DNA of 48,689 nt from Haloarcula argentinensis DSM 12282 (GTDB lineage: Archaea; Halobacteriota; Halobacteria; Halobacteriales; Haloarculaceae): the NCBI GenBank assembly GCA_000336895.1, contig AOLX01000015.1, forward strand, positions 7,596 to 56,284. Direction: 5' to 3'. Below are positions 21,949 through 31,212 of this stretch, piece after piece (the stretch's first letter is position 1; each line of letters starts with the position of its first letter). The notes under the pieces are model-generated. The model was given only the letters and a program-made list of their open reading frames with translations, was not told where the DNA came from and did no database searches. The position numbers and the translations under genes were made by a program.

Positions 21949-22817
21949 GTGTTCTAGTCGACGAAGACACACGCGTCGTTGTACAGGGAATCACCGGCGG
22001 TGAAGGGAAGTTCCACACCGAGCAGATGCTGGAGTACGGCACGAACGTCGTCGCCGGGGCAGTGCCCGGCCGCGGTGGTCAGGAGGTCGCTGGCGTGCCG
22101 GTGTTCGACACGGTGCAGGGCGCGGCCCGCGAGGCTGACGCGAACGCCGCCGTCGTGTTCGTGCCGCCGGCCTTCGCTGGTGATGCCTGCTTCGAGGCGC
22201 TCGATGCGAAGGGTATCGACCTCGTCGTCGCCATCACCGAGGGCATCCCGACGCAGGATATGGCTCGAGTCTACCGCAAACTGCAGGAGACCGACACGCA
22301 CCTTGTCGGTCCGAACTGCCCCGGCGTCATCACGCCCGGCGTCGCCAAGCTCGGCATCCTCCCGGGGAACATCTTCTCCGAGGGGAACGTCGGCCTCGTC
22401 TCCCGCTCGGGGACGCTGACCTACCAGGTCGTCGACAACCTCACCAACCGCGGTATCGGCCAGTCGACGGCCATCGGTATCGGCGGCGACCCGATCATCG
22501 GGACGGACTTCATCGGCGCGCTCGAACAGTTCGAGGCCGACCCCGACACCCACGCCGTCGTCATGTGCGGCGAGATCGGCGGCGAGGACGAGGAAGAAGC
22601 CGCCCGCTACATCGGCGAGCACATGGACACGCCGGTCGCCGGCTTCATCGCCGGTCGGACCGCACCGCCCGGAAAGCGCATGGGCCACGCCGGCGCTATC
22701 GTCTCCGGCTCCGGTACCGGGACCGCGCAGTCGAAGATTACCGCGCTTGAGGACAACGGTGTCCCGGTCGGTGACACGCCGGAGGAAGTCGCCGACCACG
22801 TCGAAGACCTGCTGTAG
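21945..22817 (+). CDS. sucD: Succinate--CoA ligase (ADP-forming) subunit alpha
   Basis: SucD binds CoA and carries the histidine that is phosphorylated during the reaction. In the 290-residue protein the CoA-binding Rossmann region opens with [18 protein letters not shown]. The phospho-histidine is His248 in [18 protein letters not shown]. The loop [11 protein letters not shown] is also present. Second gene of the sucCD operon, overlapping sucC by four bases. The next gene, a kinase, starts 43 bases on and may be cotranscribed. Confidence 0.96.
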   Translation: MSVLVDEDTRVVVQGITGGEGKFHTEQMLEYGTNVVAGAVPGRGGQEVAGVPVFDTVQGAAREADANAAVVFVPPAFAGDACFEALDAKGIDLVVAITEGIPTQDMARVYRKLQETDTHLVGPNCPGVITPGVAKLGILPGNIFSEGNVGLVSRSGTLTYQVVDNLTNRGIGQSTAIGIGGDPIIGTDFIGALEQFEADPDTHAVVMCGEIGGEDEEEAARYIGEHMDTPVAGFIAGRTAPPGKRMGHAGAIVSGSGTGTAQSKITALEDNGVPVGDTPEEVADHVEDLL

Positions 22818-22860
22818 GGCACCGTCGGTTTCTTATCACCTGTTTTCGTAATATCAGGGG

Positions 22861-23853
22861 ATGACGCCTGCTCGTGGGACTGTCTATCTCGTGGCCGGTA
22901 GCGGAGTGACTGAGCTCGCTGAGGCACTTTCCGAAGCACTGACCACGGACGGGGTAACAGCCGAGGCAATCCCAGATACGAGCGACGTACAGGACCGGCT
23001 GAGTGACGGGGATATCAGGGGTGTCGTCATCAGTGATGACGGTGATTACGACGGGGTTGCGGTATTCGAGGAGCTACGGGCGGCGGCCACCGATATTCCG
23101 ATTGTACTCGTCGGGATCGACCCCGATCCGGACCGGGTCACCGAAGCGCTCCGGGCCGGCGTCACTGAGTATGTGACCGGGGAAACGCCGGCATCGCTGC
23201 TGGCCGCGAAGCTCGAAGCGTACGCGACCCGGTGGCCGACTGACTGGTGGGTCGGTGCCAGCCAGTGGGACGAGATCTCAAGCGGCATCTCTCACGACGC
23301 GAAGAACCCGCTCAACGTCGTCATGGGTCGGTTAGAGCTACTCGACATCGGTGAGCCCCACGAAGATGCATTGCTTCGGTCCGTCAACCGGGTCGAGTCG
23401 CTGCTTACCGACCTGTCTCGCATCGGAAGCATCGGACGCCCCGTTTCGGAGACCGAGTCGCTCTCGCTGGCGGATGTCGCCACTGAGGTCTGGGCCACCG
23501 CGAGCTACGAAAACGCGGCGCTTGAGGTGGTGACAGACACAGCTGTCGACGCCGAAAACGACCGACTGCAGTTGCTCCTTCGCGAGCTGTTCGACAACGC
23601 CGTCGCTCACACTGAGGGACCGGTGACTGTCACTGTCGGTGCCACCGAGTCGGGGTTCTACGTGGCCGACGACGGCCCGGGTATTCCCGAATCGGACCGC
23701 GACAGCGTGTTCGAACAGGGATTCGGGACAACACGGGAAGGCGAGGGGTACGGGCTGTTCCTCGTCGACACCGCAGCGCGGGCACACGGGTGGACGGTGT
23801 CGATTGGGGACAGCGAATCCGGCGGCACGCGGATCGACGTGACGACAGCATAG
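22861..23853 (+). CDS. Soluble sensor histidine kinase with N-terminal receiver-like domain
   Basis: A 330-residue cytoplasmic histidine kinase with no membrane segment. Residues 1-120 look like a degenerate receiver domain: VVISDDGDYDG (55-65) sits where the phospho-acceptor Asp would be, and VTEYVTGE replaces the usual lysine region. The HisKA region has His145 in GISHDAKNPLN; the common form is SHDLRNPLN. The ATPase domain has an N box ELFDNAVAH (242-250), a G1 box DDGPGIP (270-276) and a G2 box GEGYGLFLV. It follows sucD by 43 bases on the same strand. No partner response regulator is adjacent, so its signal and target are unknown. Confidence 0.85.
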   Translation: MTPARGTVYLVAGSGVTELAEALSEALTTDGVTAEAIPDTSDVQDRLSDGDIRGVVISDDGDYDGVAVFEELRAAATDIPIVLVGIDPDPDRVTEALRAGVTEYVTGETPASLLAAKLEAYATRWPTDWWVGASQWDEISSGISHDAKNPLNVVMGRLELLDIGEPHEDALLRSVNRVESLLTDLSRIGSIGRPVSETESLSLADVATEVWATASYENAALEVVTDTAVDAENDRLQLLLRELFDNAVAHTEGPVTVTVGATESGFYVADDGPGIPESDRDSVFEQGFGTTREGEGYGLFLVDTAARAHGWTVSIGDSESGGTRIDVTTA

Positions 23854-24093
23854 CGGTTTTCACCCATAATCGCTGTCGGTCTCTGGAAGACGGCGGCCGC
23901 TCTGGTCCTGAACTGGCTGTTGCCGTGATGTGTACGTAGCTAGTCGGCCCCTCAACCATTACTGTCCAAGATATGAGATGTATGTGGTGCCGAAAACCGA
24001 CGGACGGCGGCCGACCCGAACCTTCCGTCAACGGAAAGAAGCGGCCGTGAACGTTCCGGTATCGCTATAAGGGATGAATCTGTAGTTTCGAAT

Positions 24094-24330
24094 ATGCCTC
24101 ATATTTGTCGGAACTGCAAGCGGACCTTCGGCACAGAACTCGAACTCGAACTCCATCGCGACACATGTTCGGACGGGCAGCTCTACTGCGACGAATGTGG
24201 TGACCGGTTTACCGAGCGAGCGGCCACGGAGGACGGCTGGCACTATCGATGTCCGAATGACGACTGTGACGGCACCGGGATCGACGACGACATCCACAAA
24301 GTATCGGACGCACGCGTAACCAAACAGTAG
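24094..24330 (+). CDS. Small two-site zinc-finger protein
   Basis: A 78-residue protein with two cysteine clusters. The first resembles a C2H2/C2HC finger: Cys5, Cys8, His21, Cys25. The second, Cys32, Cys35, Cys53, Cys58, looks like a zinc ribbon (YCDEC...YRCPNDDC). Small zinc-finger proteins of this kind are common in haloarchaea; some affect biofilm, motility or stress, but I cannot assign this one. A TATA-like CTATAA lies 24-29 bases before the ATG. It stands alone between two histidine kinase genes. Confidence 0.8.
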   Translation: MPHICRNCKRTFGTELELELHRDTCSDGQLYCDECGDRFTERAATEDGWHYRCPNDDCDGTGIDDDIHKVSDARVTKQ

Positions 24331-24448
24331 CTGGCAGGAAGAACAGACCGAGCTAGCAGTGCGGTGGACGACAGCGCCGGGAAACACGCCGCACACCTGT
24401 TCCGGTGGCCAGCAGATGTAAATGCACGTCTAACAAATCGATGCGGAA

Positions 24449-25666
24449 GTGACAGACCCAGATCGCCGCTCAGATCGCCTGCCAGCCCTTATTCAGGGAG
24501 TCGGGTGGCTGCTCCTCCTCGGAGGCGTCGGTAACTATTTTTATTTCTCTGATTCCGGACTACCAGTTCTTTTCACTGCTGATTTCGTGGTCAGTATGCT
24601 GGCAATCGTCCCGTTTGCAGTGGCGATCATCGTCGGTGGGTTCTGGCTCAGTAACTCGGAGATCGATCCGGACCACTATCGGCGTATCGGGGTCTGGTTC
24701 GCTGGCGGACTCATCTCTTTTCTACTGTTGAATGTGGTGATGATTTTCACCTGGCCGACGGGGTCGCTGAGTGAAGACATCGGCTGGGCGCTGTTCGCGG
24801 CTATCGTCGGCGGCTTTGGTGGCCTCATGATGGGTATCTTCGAAGCGCGTGCGATATTCCGAGCCGTCGAGGCCGAGCGACAGCGACTCCGCCGGGAGGC
24901 CATCGAGCAGCGAAACGAACGCCTCGACGAGTTCGCGGCCGTCGTGGCACACGACCTCCGGAATCCGCTCAACGTCGCGTCAGGTCAGCTCGAACTCGAA
25001 CGAATGGACCGCGACTCGGAACACCTGGAGACGGCTGCGACAGCGATGGATCGGATGGAAACGCTCGTCGACCGGACGCTGACGCTGGCTCGAAGCGGAC
25101 ACGTGATCAGTGATACGGAGGCCGTTGCTCTCGGGGAACTGGTCGATAGCTGTTGGGAGGCTGTGCCGACGGCGAATGCGACGCTACAAAACGAAATGAC
25201 AGCTGTCATCGACGCCGACCCGGATCGGCTCCGCCACCTGTTTGAGAACCTGTTTCGGAACGCCGTGGAGCATGGCGCCACGGGCAGTCGGACACAGTCC
25301 GGCGACAGTGCAGAACACGGTTCAACAAGCAGCCGACCGGCGGCTGATGACGACCTCGAACACGGCAGTGCTGACCTGACGATTCGTGTCGGCGAGATGG
25401 CTGGGGGGTTTTACGTCGCGGACGATGGCTCCGGAATCCCGGCTGAGATGCGTGATGCGGTGCTCGACGACGGCTACACCACAACTGACGGCGAAGGCGG
25501 GCTGGGGCTGGCGATCGTCCAGCGCATCGTCGAAGCCCACGGCTGGGAAATCGACGTGACCGAGAGCGATCGGGGCGGGACACGCTTCGAGATTACGGAC
25601 ATCACGAGGATGGACAGCCCCGAGGAAGACACCGACACACGCTCGAAGACGCCAATACAGTCCTGA
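24449..25666 (+). CDS. Membrane-bound sensor histidine kinase
   Basis: A 405-residue histidine kinase. Residues 12-135 contain four hydrophobic segments, making a membrane sensor without a large outside domain. A helical linker rich in Arg/Glu (137-160) leads to HisKA with His168 in VVAHDLRNPLN. The ATPase has an N box ENLFRNAVEH, a G1 box DDGSGIP and a G2 box GEGGLGLAIV. Between the N and G1 boxes is an unusual ~35-residue Ser/Asp/His-rich insertion containing three EHGS-like repeats (AEHGSTSSR, LEHGSADL). The start is GTG; the ATG eight bases upstream is out of frame and stops at once. No response regulator is adjacent. Its kinase core closely resembles the hybrid kinase at 33.6-35.0 kb. 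Confidence 0.87.
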   Translation: MTDPDRRSDRLPALIQGVGWLLLLGGVGNYFYFSDSGLPVLFTADFVVSMLAIVPFAVAIIVGGFWLSNSEIDPDHYRRIGVWFAGGLISFLLLNVVMIFTWPTGSLSEDIGWALFAAIVGGFGGLMMGIFEARAIFRAVEAERQRLRREAIEQRNERLDEFAAVVAHDLRNPLNVASGQLELERMDRDSEHLETAATAMDRMETLVDRTLTLARSGHVISDTEAVALGELVDSCWEAVPTANATLQNEMTAVIDADPDRLRHLFENLFRNAVEHGATGSRTQSGDSAEHGSTSSRPAADDDLEHGSADLTIRVGEMAGGFYVADDGSGIPAEMRDAVLDDGYTTTDGEGGLGLAIVQRIVEAHGWEIDVTESDRGGTRFEITDITRMDSPEEDTDTRSKTPIQS

Positions 25667-25686
25667 CGGGTCGGTGCGATCGCTGA

Positions 25687-26118
25687 CTACGCGTCGCGCT
25701 GCTGTGCCAGCGCGGTGATTCGCCGGCACGCTCGGGCACACACCGGAGCGTAGCCAGTCGCCAGCGGGGGGATTTCGAACCCGACGACGGAGCCGTCGGC
25801 CCGTTCTTCGACGAAGTGACCTGTCGCGGGGAGCCGTGCGACGTTCCACGTCCAGCGGTACGGTGCACACGCAGTCACCTCGAACGGGAGCCACACCGCG
25901 CCGGCAACGCGAACGCGGCCGGCCGTCCCGTCATCGATGTACCGATCTGTCGTCTCGACGGCTGTGACCGACGGCCCCCAGTCCGACCAGCAACCGGTGT
26001 CGGTCAGGACATCCCACACGGTGTCGACCGACGCGTCGGCGTCGTGCCGGACGAGAAGGCGTCGTCCGTCCGGTGTTTTCTCAAGCGAAACACTGTTGAT
26101 GCCAAGTTCGAGAGCCAT
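25687..26118 (-). CDS. SRPBCC (START-like) superfamily protein
   Basis: A 143-residue protein with the polyketide cyclase/START-like fold, which forms a hydrophobic ligand cavity. The N-terminal strand-helix pattern VRHDADASVDTVWDVLTDTGCWSDWGP is the usual signature, and the C-terminal helix closing the pocket spans about 115-143. No catalytic residues are recognisable, so it may bind lipids or small hydrophobics. The start is MALELGIN; the frame allows four extra residues. It lies convergent to the membrane kinase (20 bases) and divergent from the ABC exporter (60 bases). Confidence 0.78.
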   Translation of the reverse strand: MALELGINSVSLEKTPDGRRLLVRHDADASVDTVWDVLTDTGCWSDWGPSVTAVETTDRYIDDGTAGRVRVAGAVWLPFEVTACAPYRWTWNVARLPATGHFVEERADGSVVGFEIPPLATGYAPVCARACRRITALAQQRDA

Positions 26119-26178
26119 TATCAGAAGCAATAGGCCGGAGCCAAGGTATAGGTTAGTTCACCCACAACCAATCGGCAG

Positions 26179-27081
26179 ATGATTGACGCCCGGGATATTC
26201 GGAAGGAGTACGGCGGTTTCGTCGCTGTACAGGGCAGTTCGTTTTCGGTCGACCGCGGCGAGGTGTTCGGTATCATCGGGCCGAACGGGGCCGGCAAGAC
26301 GACGACGCTGAAGATGCTCGCGGGCCTGCTGGAGCCGACGAGCGGCTCCGCCGAGATAGCGGGGCTCGACACCGAGACCGCGGAGATGCGCCAGCAACTG
26401 GGTTTTCTGCCCGAGGAATCGCCGCTGTACGAGGAGATGACACCGATCTCCTATCTGAAATTCTTCGCCGATCTCTACGACGTGGACCCGGACGTGGCCG
26501 AGGAGCGGATGCACGACACGCTGGACGAACTGGAACTCGAACACCGCGACCGGAAGCTCGGCGACATGTCCAAGGGGATGAAACGGAAGGTCGCCATCGC
26601 CCGCTCGCTCATCAACGACCCTGACGTGCTCATCTACGACGAACCGGCGTCGGGGCTGGACCCGCTGACGACGAACTACGTCATCGAGTTCACCGAACAA
26701 TTGGCGAAAGAGGGGAAAACCATCGTCTTCTCGGCCCATAATCTCTTTCACGTCGAATCTATCTGTGACCGGGTCGTCATAATGAACGAAGGAGAGATCG
26801 TCGCCCGCGGCGATCTCGAAGAACTCCAGGCCGAGTACGGCCACACGCGGTATCACGTCTACACGACCGTCGACGTCCCCGAAGCGGTGCAAGAGAACGG
26901 GTCCTACAAGCGCGTCGTCGAGAGCATGGACGCCGTCGAGGAGACGCGTGAGCGGGCCGAGGCCAATGGTGGTGACGTGGTTGACATACGAACAGAGGAA
27001 TCCAGCCTTGAGGAGGTGTTCCTCAACGTCGCCGAGGCCGGCACGCGCGGCACGCGGTACGTCGAGGAGGACGCGGAGTAG
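26179..27081 (+). CDS. ABC-2 type exporter, ATP-binding subunit
   Basis: The ATPase of an ABC-2/NatA-like exporter. In the 300-residue protein Walker A is GPNGAGKT (34-41), the Q loop LGFLPEESPLYEEM, the signature DMSKGMKRK (near 131-139), and Walker B VLIYDEPASGLDP. The switch histidine is in FSAHN. The C-terminal ~70 residues are the accessory region of drug or sodium exporters. A TATA-like GGTATAGG lies about 30 bases upstream. The stop abuts the ATG of the next gene (no bases between), starting a three-gene operon. Confidence 0.93.
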   Translation: MIDARDIRKEYGGFVAVQGSSFSVDRGEVFGIIGPNGAGKTTTLKMLAGLLEPTSGSAEIAGLDTETAEMRQQLGFLPEESPLYEEMTPISYLKFFADLYDVDPDVAEERMHDTLDELELEHRDRKLGDMSKGMKRKVAIARSLINDPDVLIYDEPASGLDPLTTNYVIEFTEQLAKEGKTIVFSAHNLFHVESICDRVVIMNEGEIVARGDLEELQAEYGHTRYHVYTTVDVPEAVQENGSYKRVVESMDAVEETRERAEANGGDVVDIRTEESSLEEVFLNVAEAGTRGTRYVEEDAE

Positions 27082-28977
27082 ATGCAACTGGATAAGCTCC
27101 TGCGCGTCGCGAAGTGGGAGGTAACAAAAAACGCCGGTGGCGTCGACAAGCGGACCATCGTCGTGATGGCGCTATCCCTCGTTGCGATGGGGGCGGTCGC
27201 AGCAATAGCTGTCAGTGGTGGCACCGGTGCGGGGATGGACGACGGCATCTACCGGATCGGCGTTGACGACGACAGTCCGTACTACGGCGTCGCAGCCGAT
27301 GACTCGACGTTCGATATCCGTGAGCCAGACCCTGCTGCCGTCGAGCGACACCAACAGGAACTCCTGTACCGGGGGACCCAGCTACAGAGCGTTCCGCGAA
27401 CGGCCAAAGAGCGAGCCGCGCTCACCGAACTCCGCGACAGCACGGCGCAGTACAACGATCGAACACTCGCTCGGGACGACAACCAGACCGCCGCGTTCCC
27501 CGTTTCTGTGACGCTTGTCTACGAGCAACAGTCGGGGAGCAGCCAGCTCGACCCCCGAAGCGGCGACGGCAGTGACGGGTCGGGTTCCTCTGCCGGGGGC
27601 TCCGACGCTTCGGACGGGAGTGGATCGAGTACCGGTGGCAGTGGTGACGGTTCAGATACGGGTGGTACTGGTGGGTCAGCCGCGAGCGGCGGCGGTGACG
27701 GCGGAACCGCCGGTGGCAGTGGTGCAAACCTCGGCGCTATCGGCGCACGGTTGACCGGCGACGTGCAGGGTGGCACCCCCTCCGATATCTCGCCGCCGTT
27801 CCCCTTCGAGTCGCTCGTGCTCGCCTTCCTCTACATCGTGCCGATGAACTTCGTCATCCAGGCCTACGGTTCGTCGATGCTCTCGGAACGATTGAACCGC
27901 CGGGGTGAACTCCTACTGGTGACGCCGGCCTCGCGGGGCGATATCATCGGCGGCAAGACGCTCCCGTACCTTGCGGGCGCTGTCGGCGTGGCGGCGCTCA
28001 TCACCGCGGCGCTACGGTTCGGAAATATCGCGCCGGCAGGGAGTTACGTCGCGGTGCTGGCGGTGGTCCCGCTCGTCGTTCTCTTCCTCTCTGCGACGTT
28101 CTGCGGGGCGATGTTCGCCCGCTCGTTCAAGGAACTCACCTTCGTGACGGTGACGATCACGGTGACGCTGACCTCCTACGCGTTCGTCCCGGCTATCTTT
28201 ACAGACGTGACTCCCATCGCGCTCATCTCACCGCTGACGCTGGTCGTGTTGGACCTGACTGGCCAGTCTGTGGGGCTCTCGTCGTTCGTTTTCTCGACGG
28301 TCCCACCGCTGCTGACTGGACTGGTGCTGTTCGGTCTGGGAGCCGGTCTCTACCGGGAAGAGGACATGTTCACCCAGCGACCGATTCCGCTGAAAGTGCT
28401 CGATGCGCTGGCCGGTGGTATCAACTCCCGCCGGAGCGCGCTGAAGATGAGTATCGTCCTGTTACCGCTGGTCATCGTCGCCGAGCTGGGGGCCATCGCG
28501 TTCCTGTTCGTCCTCGACTCGGTGTCGCTGAACGTCTTCGGGACGAACCAGTCGCTCGGCATCGTGCTGGTGCTTGGCGTCATCGTCGTCATCGAGGAAC
28601 TGGCAAAGAGTCTGCACGTCTACGCCGGCTACGAGCACGCCCGCTACGAGCGGACGCTCCGGTCGGCGCTCGGCGTCGGTGCGCTCTCCGGGCTCGGCTT
28701 CTTCATCGGCGAGAAAGGACTGCTTATCGCCAGGCTGTCCGACCTAGAGAGTCTGCCTATCGGTGAGGCGGCCTTGCAGGGCGCAACGTTGCCCGCTGGC
28801 CTGCCGCTGTGGGTTGCGGGGCTGCTGTTCCTGCTGCCGCTGGCGTTGCACACGGTGACAGCAGCCATCTCATCGGTCGGCGCGAGCCGCGGGCGACGGG
28901 CCTACGTCGCTGCGCTAAGTGCGGCTATCGTGATTCACTTCGCCTACAATTTCGCGGTGGTGAGCACCCTTGTCTGA
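27082..28977 (+). CDS. ABC-2 type permease fused to a PrsW-like intramembrane protease domain
   Basis: A 631-residue membrane protein made of two parts. The first (1-430) is an ABC-2 permease: membrane segment at 28-48, a large outside loop, then about six segments from 245 on. The loop includes a Ser/Gly/Asp-rich low-complexity linker (about 150-222). The second part (440-631) has the pattern of PrsW proteases, which cut membrane-bound regulators: EELAK with Glu505, Glu506 and Lys509, Glu544 in GFFIGEKG, His590 in ALHTVTAAI, and His619 in IVIHFAYNF. It sits between the ATPase and a second permease gene, with no spacing and an 8-base overlap. The permease call is firm; the protease domain rests on these motifs. 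Confidence 0.82.
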   Translation: MQLDKLLRVAKWEVTKNAGGVDKRTIVVMALSLVAMGAVAAIAVSGGTGAGMDDGIYRIGVDDDSPYYGVAADDSTFDIREPDPAAVERHQQELLYRGTQLQSVPRTAKERAALTELRDSTAQYNDRTLARDDNQTAAFPVSVTLVYEQQSGSSQLDPRSGDGSDGSGSSAGGSDASDGSGSSTGGSGDGSDTGGTGGSAASGGGDGGTAGGSGANLGAIGARLTGDVQGGTPSDISPPFPFESLVLAFLYIVPMNFVIQAYGSSMLSERLNRRGELLLVTPASRGDIIGGKTLPYLAGAVGVAALITAALRFGNIAPAGSYVAVLAVVPLVVLFLSATFCGAMFARSFKELTFVTVTITVTLTSYAFVPAIFTDVTPIALISPLTLVVLDLTGQSVGLSSFVFSTVPPLLTGLVLFGLGAGLYREEDMFTQRPIPLKVLDALAGGINSRRSALKMSIVLLPLVIVAELGAIAFLFVLDSVSLNVFGTNQSLGIVLVLGVIVVIEELAKSLHVYAGYEHARYERTLRSALGVGALSGLGFFIGEKGLLIARLSDLESLPIGEAALQGATLPAGLPLWVAGLLFLLPLALHTVTAAISSVGASRGRRAYVAALSAAIVIHFAYNFAVVSTLV

Positions 28978-30058
28978 TGATCGCCCACTCTGGCGCGACC
29001 CGCGAGTCGTCGTCGCCCGGCGAGACGTGCGGTCGCTGTCCCGCGAGAAGACCATCGTGCTGGCGTTGCTCATTCAGTTGTTCGTCGCGGGGTTCTCCTC
29101 GTTCCTCGTTGTCGGTCTCACCTCGTTGTACGACCCCAGCTCGGTCGCAGCCGGCGAGGTAGAGATGGCCGTCACCGGCGACGCCCGCGAGGAACTGGAG
29201 GCCGCGGCCGCTGAACAGGACGGGACCAGTGTCACGGCCTTCGAGAGCGAGGCTGCCGCACAGCGGGCGTTCGACCAGCGTCAGGTAGATGCAATACTGC
29301 GCGGCGAGTATGTTCCGTCGACACGCGGCCCGGGGGAGCAAATACAGGTCACTGCCGTCGTCCCCGAGGGAAGCATCCGGTCGACGCTAATCGTTGTCGA
29401 AGTGCGCCGGGTCCTCAGCGCGCTGGAACGTCAGGAGCGACTGGAGCGGACACCGTACCTCGACCAGCCGCCCGTGCCGCTCCCGGACACCGTCAGCGCG
29501 AGCCAGTACTTCGGGTTCACCTACACCATTCTGATTCCGCTGTTGCTGTTCCTCCCGCCGTTCATTAGCGGCTCGGTGGCCGTCGATACCGTCACCGAGG
29601 AGATCGAGCGGGGTACGATGGAACTGCTCCGCGTGGCCCCGGTATCGCTGCTTGATATCATTGACGGGAAAGCCCTCGGAATGGTGTTGCTTGCCCCTGC
29701 ACAGGCGATGCTGTGGCTCGCGCTGCTGTCGACGAACGGCATCGCGGTTTCGAACCCCGCGGCGATTCTGCTGTTCATCACCGCAGTCACCGTCGTCGTC
29801 GTGACGCTCGGCGTCGTGCTGGGTATCACGCTCCAGAACCGTCGCCCCGCGCAGTTGCTCTTCTCCGTGCTCACACTCGTGCTGTTCGGCGGTGCCGTTC
29901 TCCTCCCGGAGCACCCGGCAACCACGGTGGCGAAGCTTGCGGTCGATAGTCCGACGCTGCTGACCTACGGCCACGTCGGCGGCGCGGTCCTGCTGGCGGT
30001 CGCCGGCTACGCTGTGGCCAGACTGTACATCGGGCGGGTCGCAGCGGAGTCACTGTAA
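28970..30058 (+). CDS. ABC-2 type exporter, permease subunit (NatB-like)
   Basis: A 362-residue permease of the ABC-2 family. One membrane segment lies at about 27-50, followed by an outside domain (55-180) with an NatB-like sequence (AQRAFDQRQVDAILRGEY). Five or six more segments follow from 183 on. The motif EEIERGTMELLRVAPVS, a coupling helix contacting the ATPase, lies near 212-228. The start is TTG; its first eight bases overlap the preceding gene's end. It completes the exporter with the ATPase and the fused permease. The substrate is unknown; sodium, drugs or lipids are possible for this family. Confidence 0.88.
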   Translation: MSDDRPLWRDPRVVVARRDVRSLSREKTIVLALLIQLFVAGFSSFLVVGLTSLYDPSSVAAGEVEMAVTGDAREELEAAAAEQDGTSVTAFESEAAAQRAFDQRQVDAILRGEYVPSTRGPGEQIQVTAVVPEGSIRSTLIVVEVRRVLSALERQERLERTPYLDQPPVPLPDTVSASQYFGFTYTILIPLLLFLPPFISGSVAVDTVTEEIERGTMELLRVAPVSLLDIIDGKALGMVLLAPAQAMLWLALLSTNGIAVSNPAAILLFITAVTVVVVTLGVVLGITLQNRRPAQLLFSVLTLVLFGGAVLLPEHPATTVAKLAVDSPTLLTYGHVGGAVLLAVAGYAVARLYIGRVAAESL

Positions 30059-30101
30059 CCGACGCCGAACCTTTTTCGCTGCCCAGAACGCGAACCAGAA
30101 C

Positions 30102-31079
30102 ATGGAGTACACCACACTCGGGTCGACTGGCATGGAGGTCAGCCGGCTCTGTCTGGGCTGTATGAGCTTCGGAACCTCGGAGTGGCGTGACTGGGTACTC
30201 GACGAAGACGAGAGCCGCGAGGTCATCGAGCGGGCCATCGACCTCGGCATCAATTTCTTCGATACCGCCAACATGTATTCGATGGGCGAGTCCGAGCGTG
30301 TCCTCGGGACCGTTCTTGACGACTACGACCGCGACAGGCAGGTCGTTGCGACGAAGGGGTACTTCCAGATGGACGAGGACAACCCCAACTCTGGCGGGCT
30401 TTCGCGGAAGGCCATTGAACAGGAGTTGTCGAACTCGCTGGACAGGCTTGGGATGGACACCGTCGACCTCTACCAGATCCACCGCTGGGATTACGACACG
30501 CCCATCGAGCAGACGCTCCGGGCGCTGGACGACGCCGTCAGACGGGGCCAGGCGCGCTACGTCGGCGCGTCGTCGATGTGGACCCACCAGTTCGCAGACG
30601 CGCTTCAGACGAGCGAGCACGAGGGGCTGGAACGGTTCGAGACGATGCAGAACCACTACAATCTGCTGTACCGCGAGGAGGAGCGCGAGATGCTGCCGCT
30701 GTGTGACAAAGAGAACGTCGGCGTGATGCCGTGGAGCCCGCTGGCTCGGGGCTATCTCACCCGCCCACACGAGCAGGTCGAGAAGACCGTCCGGGGCGAA
30801 ACGGACGATTACGCCCGCGAGCACCCCTACTTCGAGGGCAACGGCCGCGAGGTCAACGAGCGAGTGCAGGAACTGGCCGACGAGTACGACGCCTCGATGG
30901 CACAGATAGCGCTGGCCTGGGTGCTCGACAAGGAGTGGGTCGATGCACCGATTATCGGGACGAGTAGCCTCGACCACCTCGAAGAAGCAGTCGCAGCGCT
31001 TGAAATCGACCTCTCAGAGAGTGACGTGGAATGGCTGGAAGCACCGTACGAGCCGGTTCGTGTGTCGGGCCACGAGTAA
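30102..31079 (+). CDS. Aldo/keto reductase
   Basis: A 325-residue NADPH-dependent aldo/keto reductase with the (beta/alpha)8 barrel. The catalytic tetrad is visible: Asp54 and Tyr59 (FFDTANMYSMGESE), Lys85 (VVATKGY) and His127 (YQIHRWD). The NADPH-binding C-terminal segment, APIIGTSSLDHLEEAV, matches the GTSS-type loop. It is most like the AKR11-13 group of general stress or sugar-aldehyde reductases. It starts 43 bases after the exporter permease but is probably separate. The physiological substrate is not predictable. Confidence 0.9.
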   Translation: MEYTTLGSTGMEVSRLCLGCMSFGTSEWRDWVLDEDESREVIERAIDLGINFFDTANMYSMGESERVLGTVLDDYDRDRQVVATKGYFQMDEDNPNSGGLSRKAIEQELSNSLDRLGMDTVDLYQIHRWDYDTPIEQTLRALDDAVRRGQARYVGASSMWTHQFADALQTSEHEGLERFETMQNHYNLLYREEEREMLPLCDKENVGVMPWSPLARGYLTRPHEQVEKTVRGETDDYAREHPYFEGNGREVNERVQELADEYDASMAQIALAWVLDKEWVDAPIIGTSSLDHLEEAVAALEIDLSESDVEWLEAPYEPVRVSGHE

Positions 31080-31212
31080 CACTATCGGCTGTCCGTTCGT
31101 GGGAGCTTCGCCGCCCCCAGCGAGTGTCCTGAAACCGGTATAGACAGCGATCTATCCCGCCGAAATGGTTAATATGCAGTGACATAAAGACCTAGATTGA
31201 GGAAAGGTACCA

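Noticed and set aside
20314..21972. A long open frame antisense to sucC running into the sirtuin gene
   Set aside because: Both sense genes are certain by motif. The antisense product has repeated VDV/LLD-type composition typical of shadow frames.
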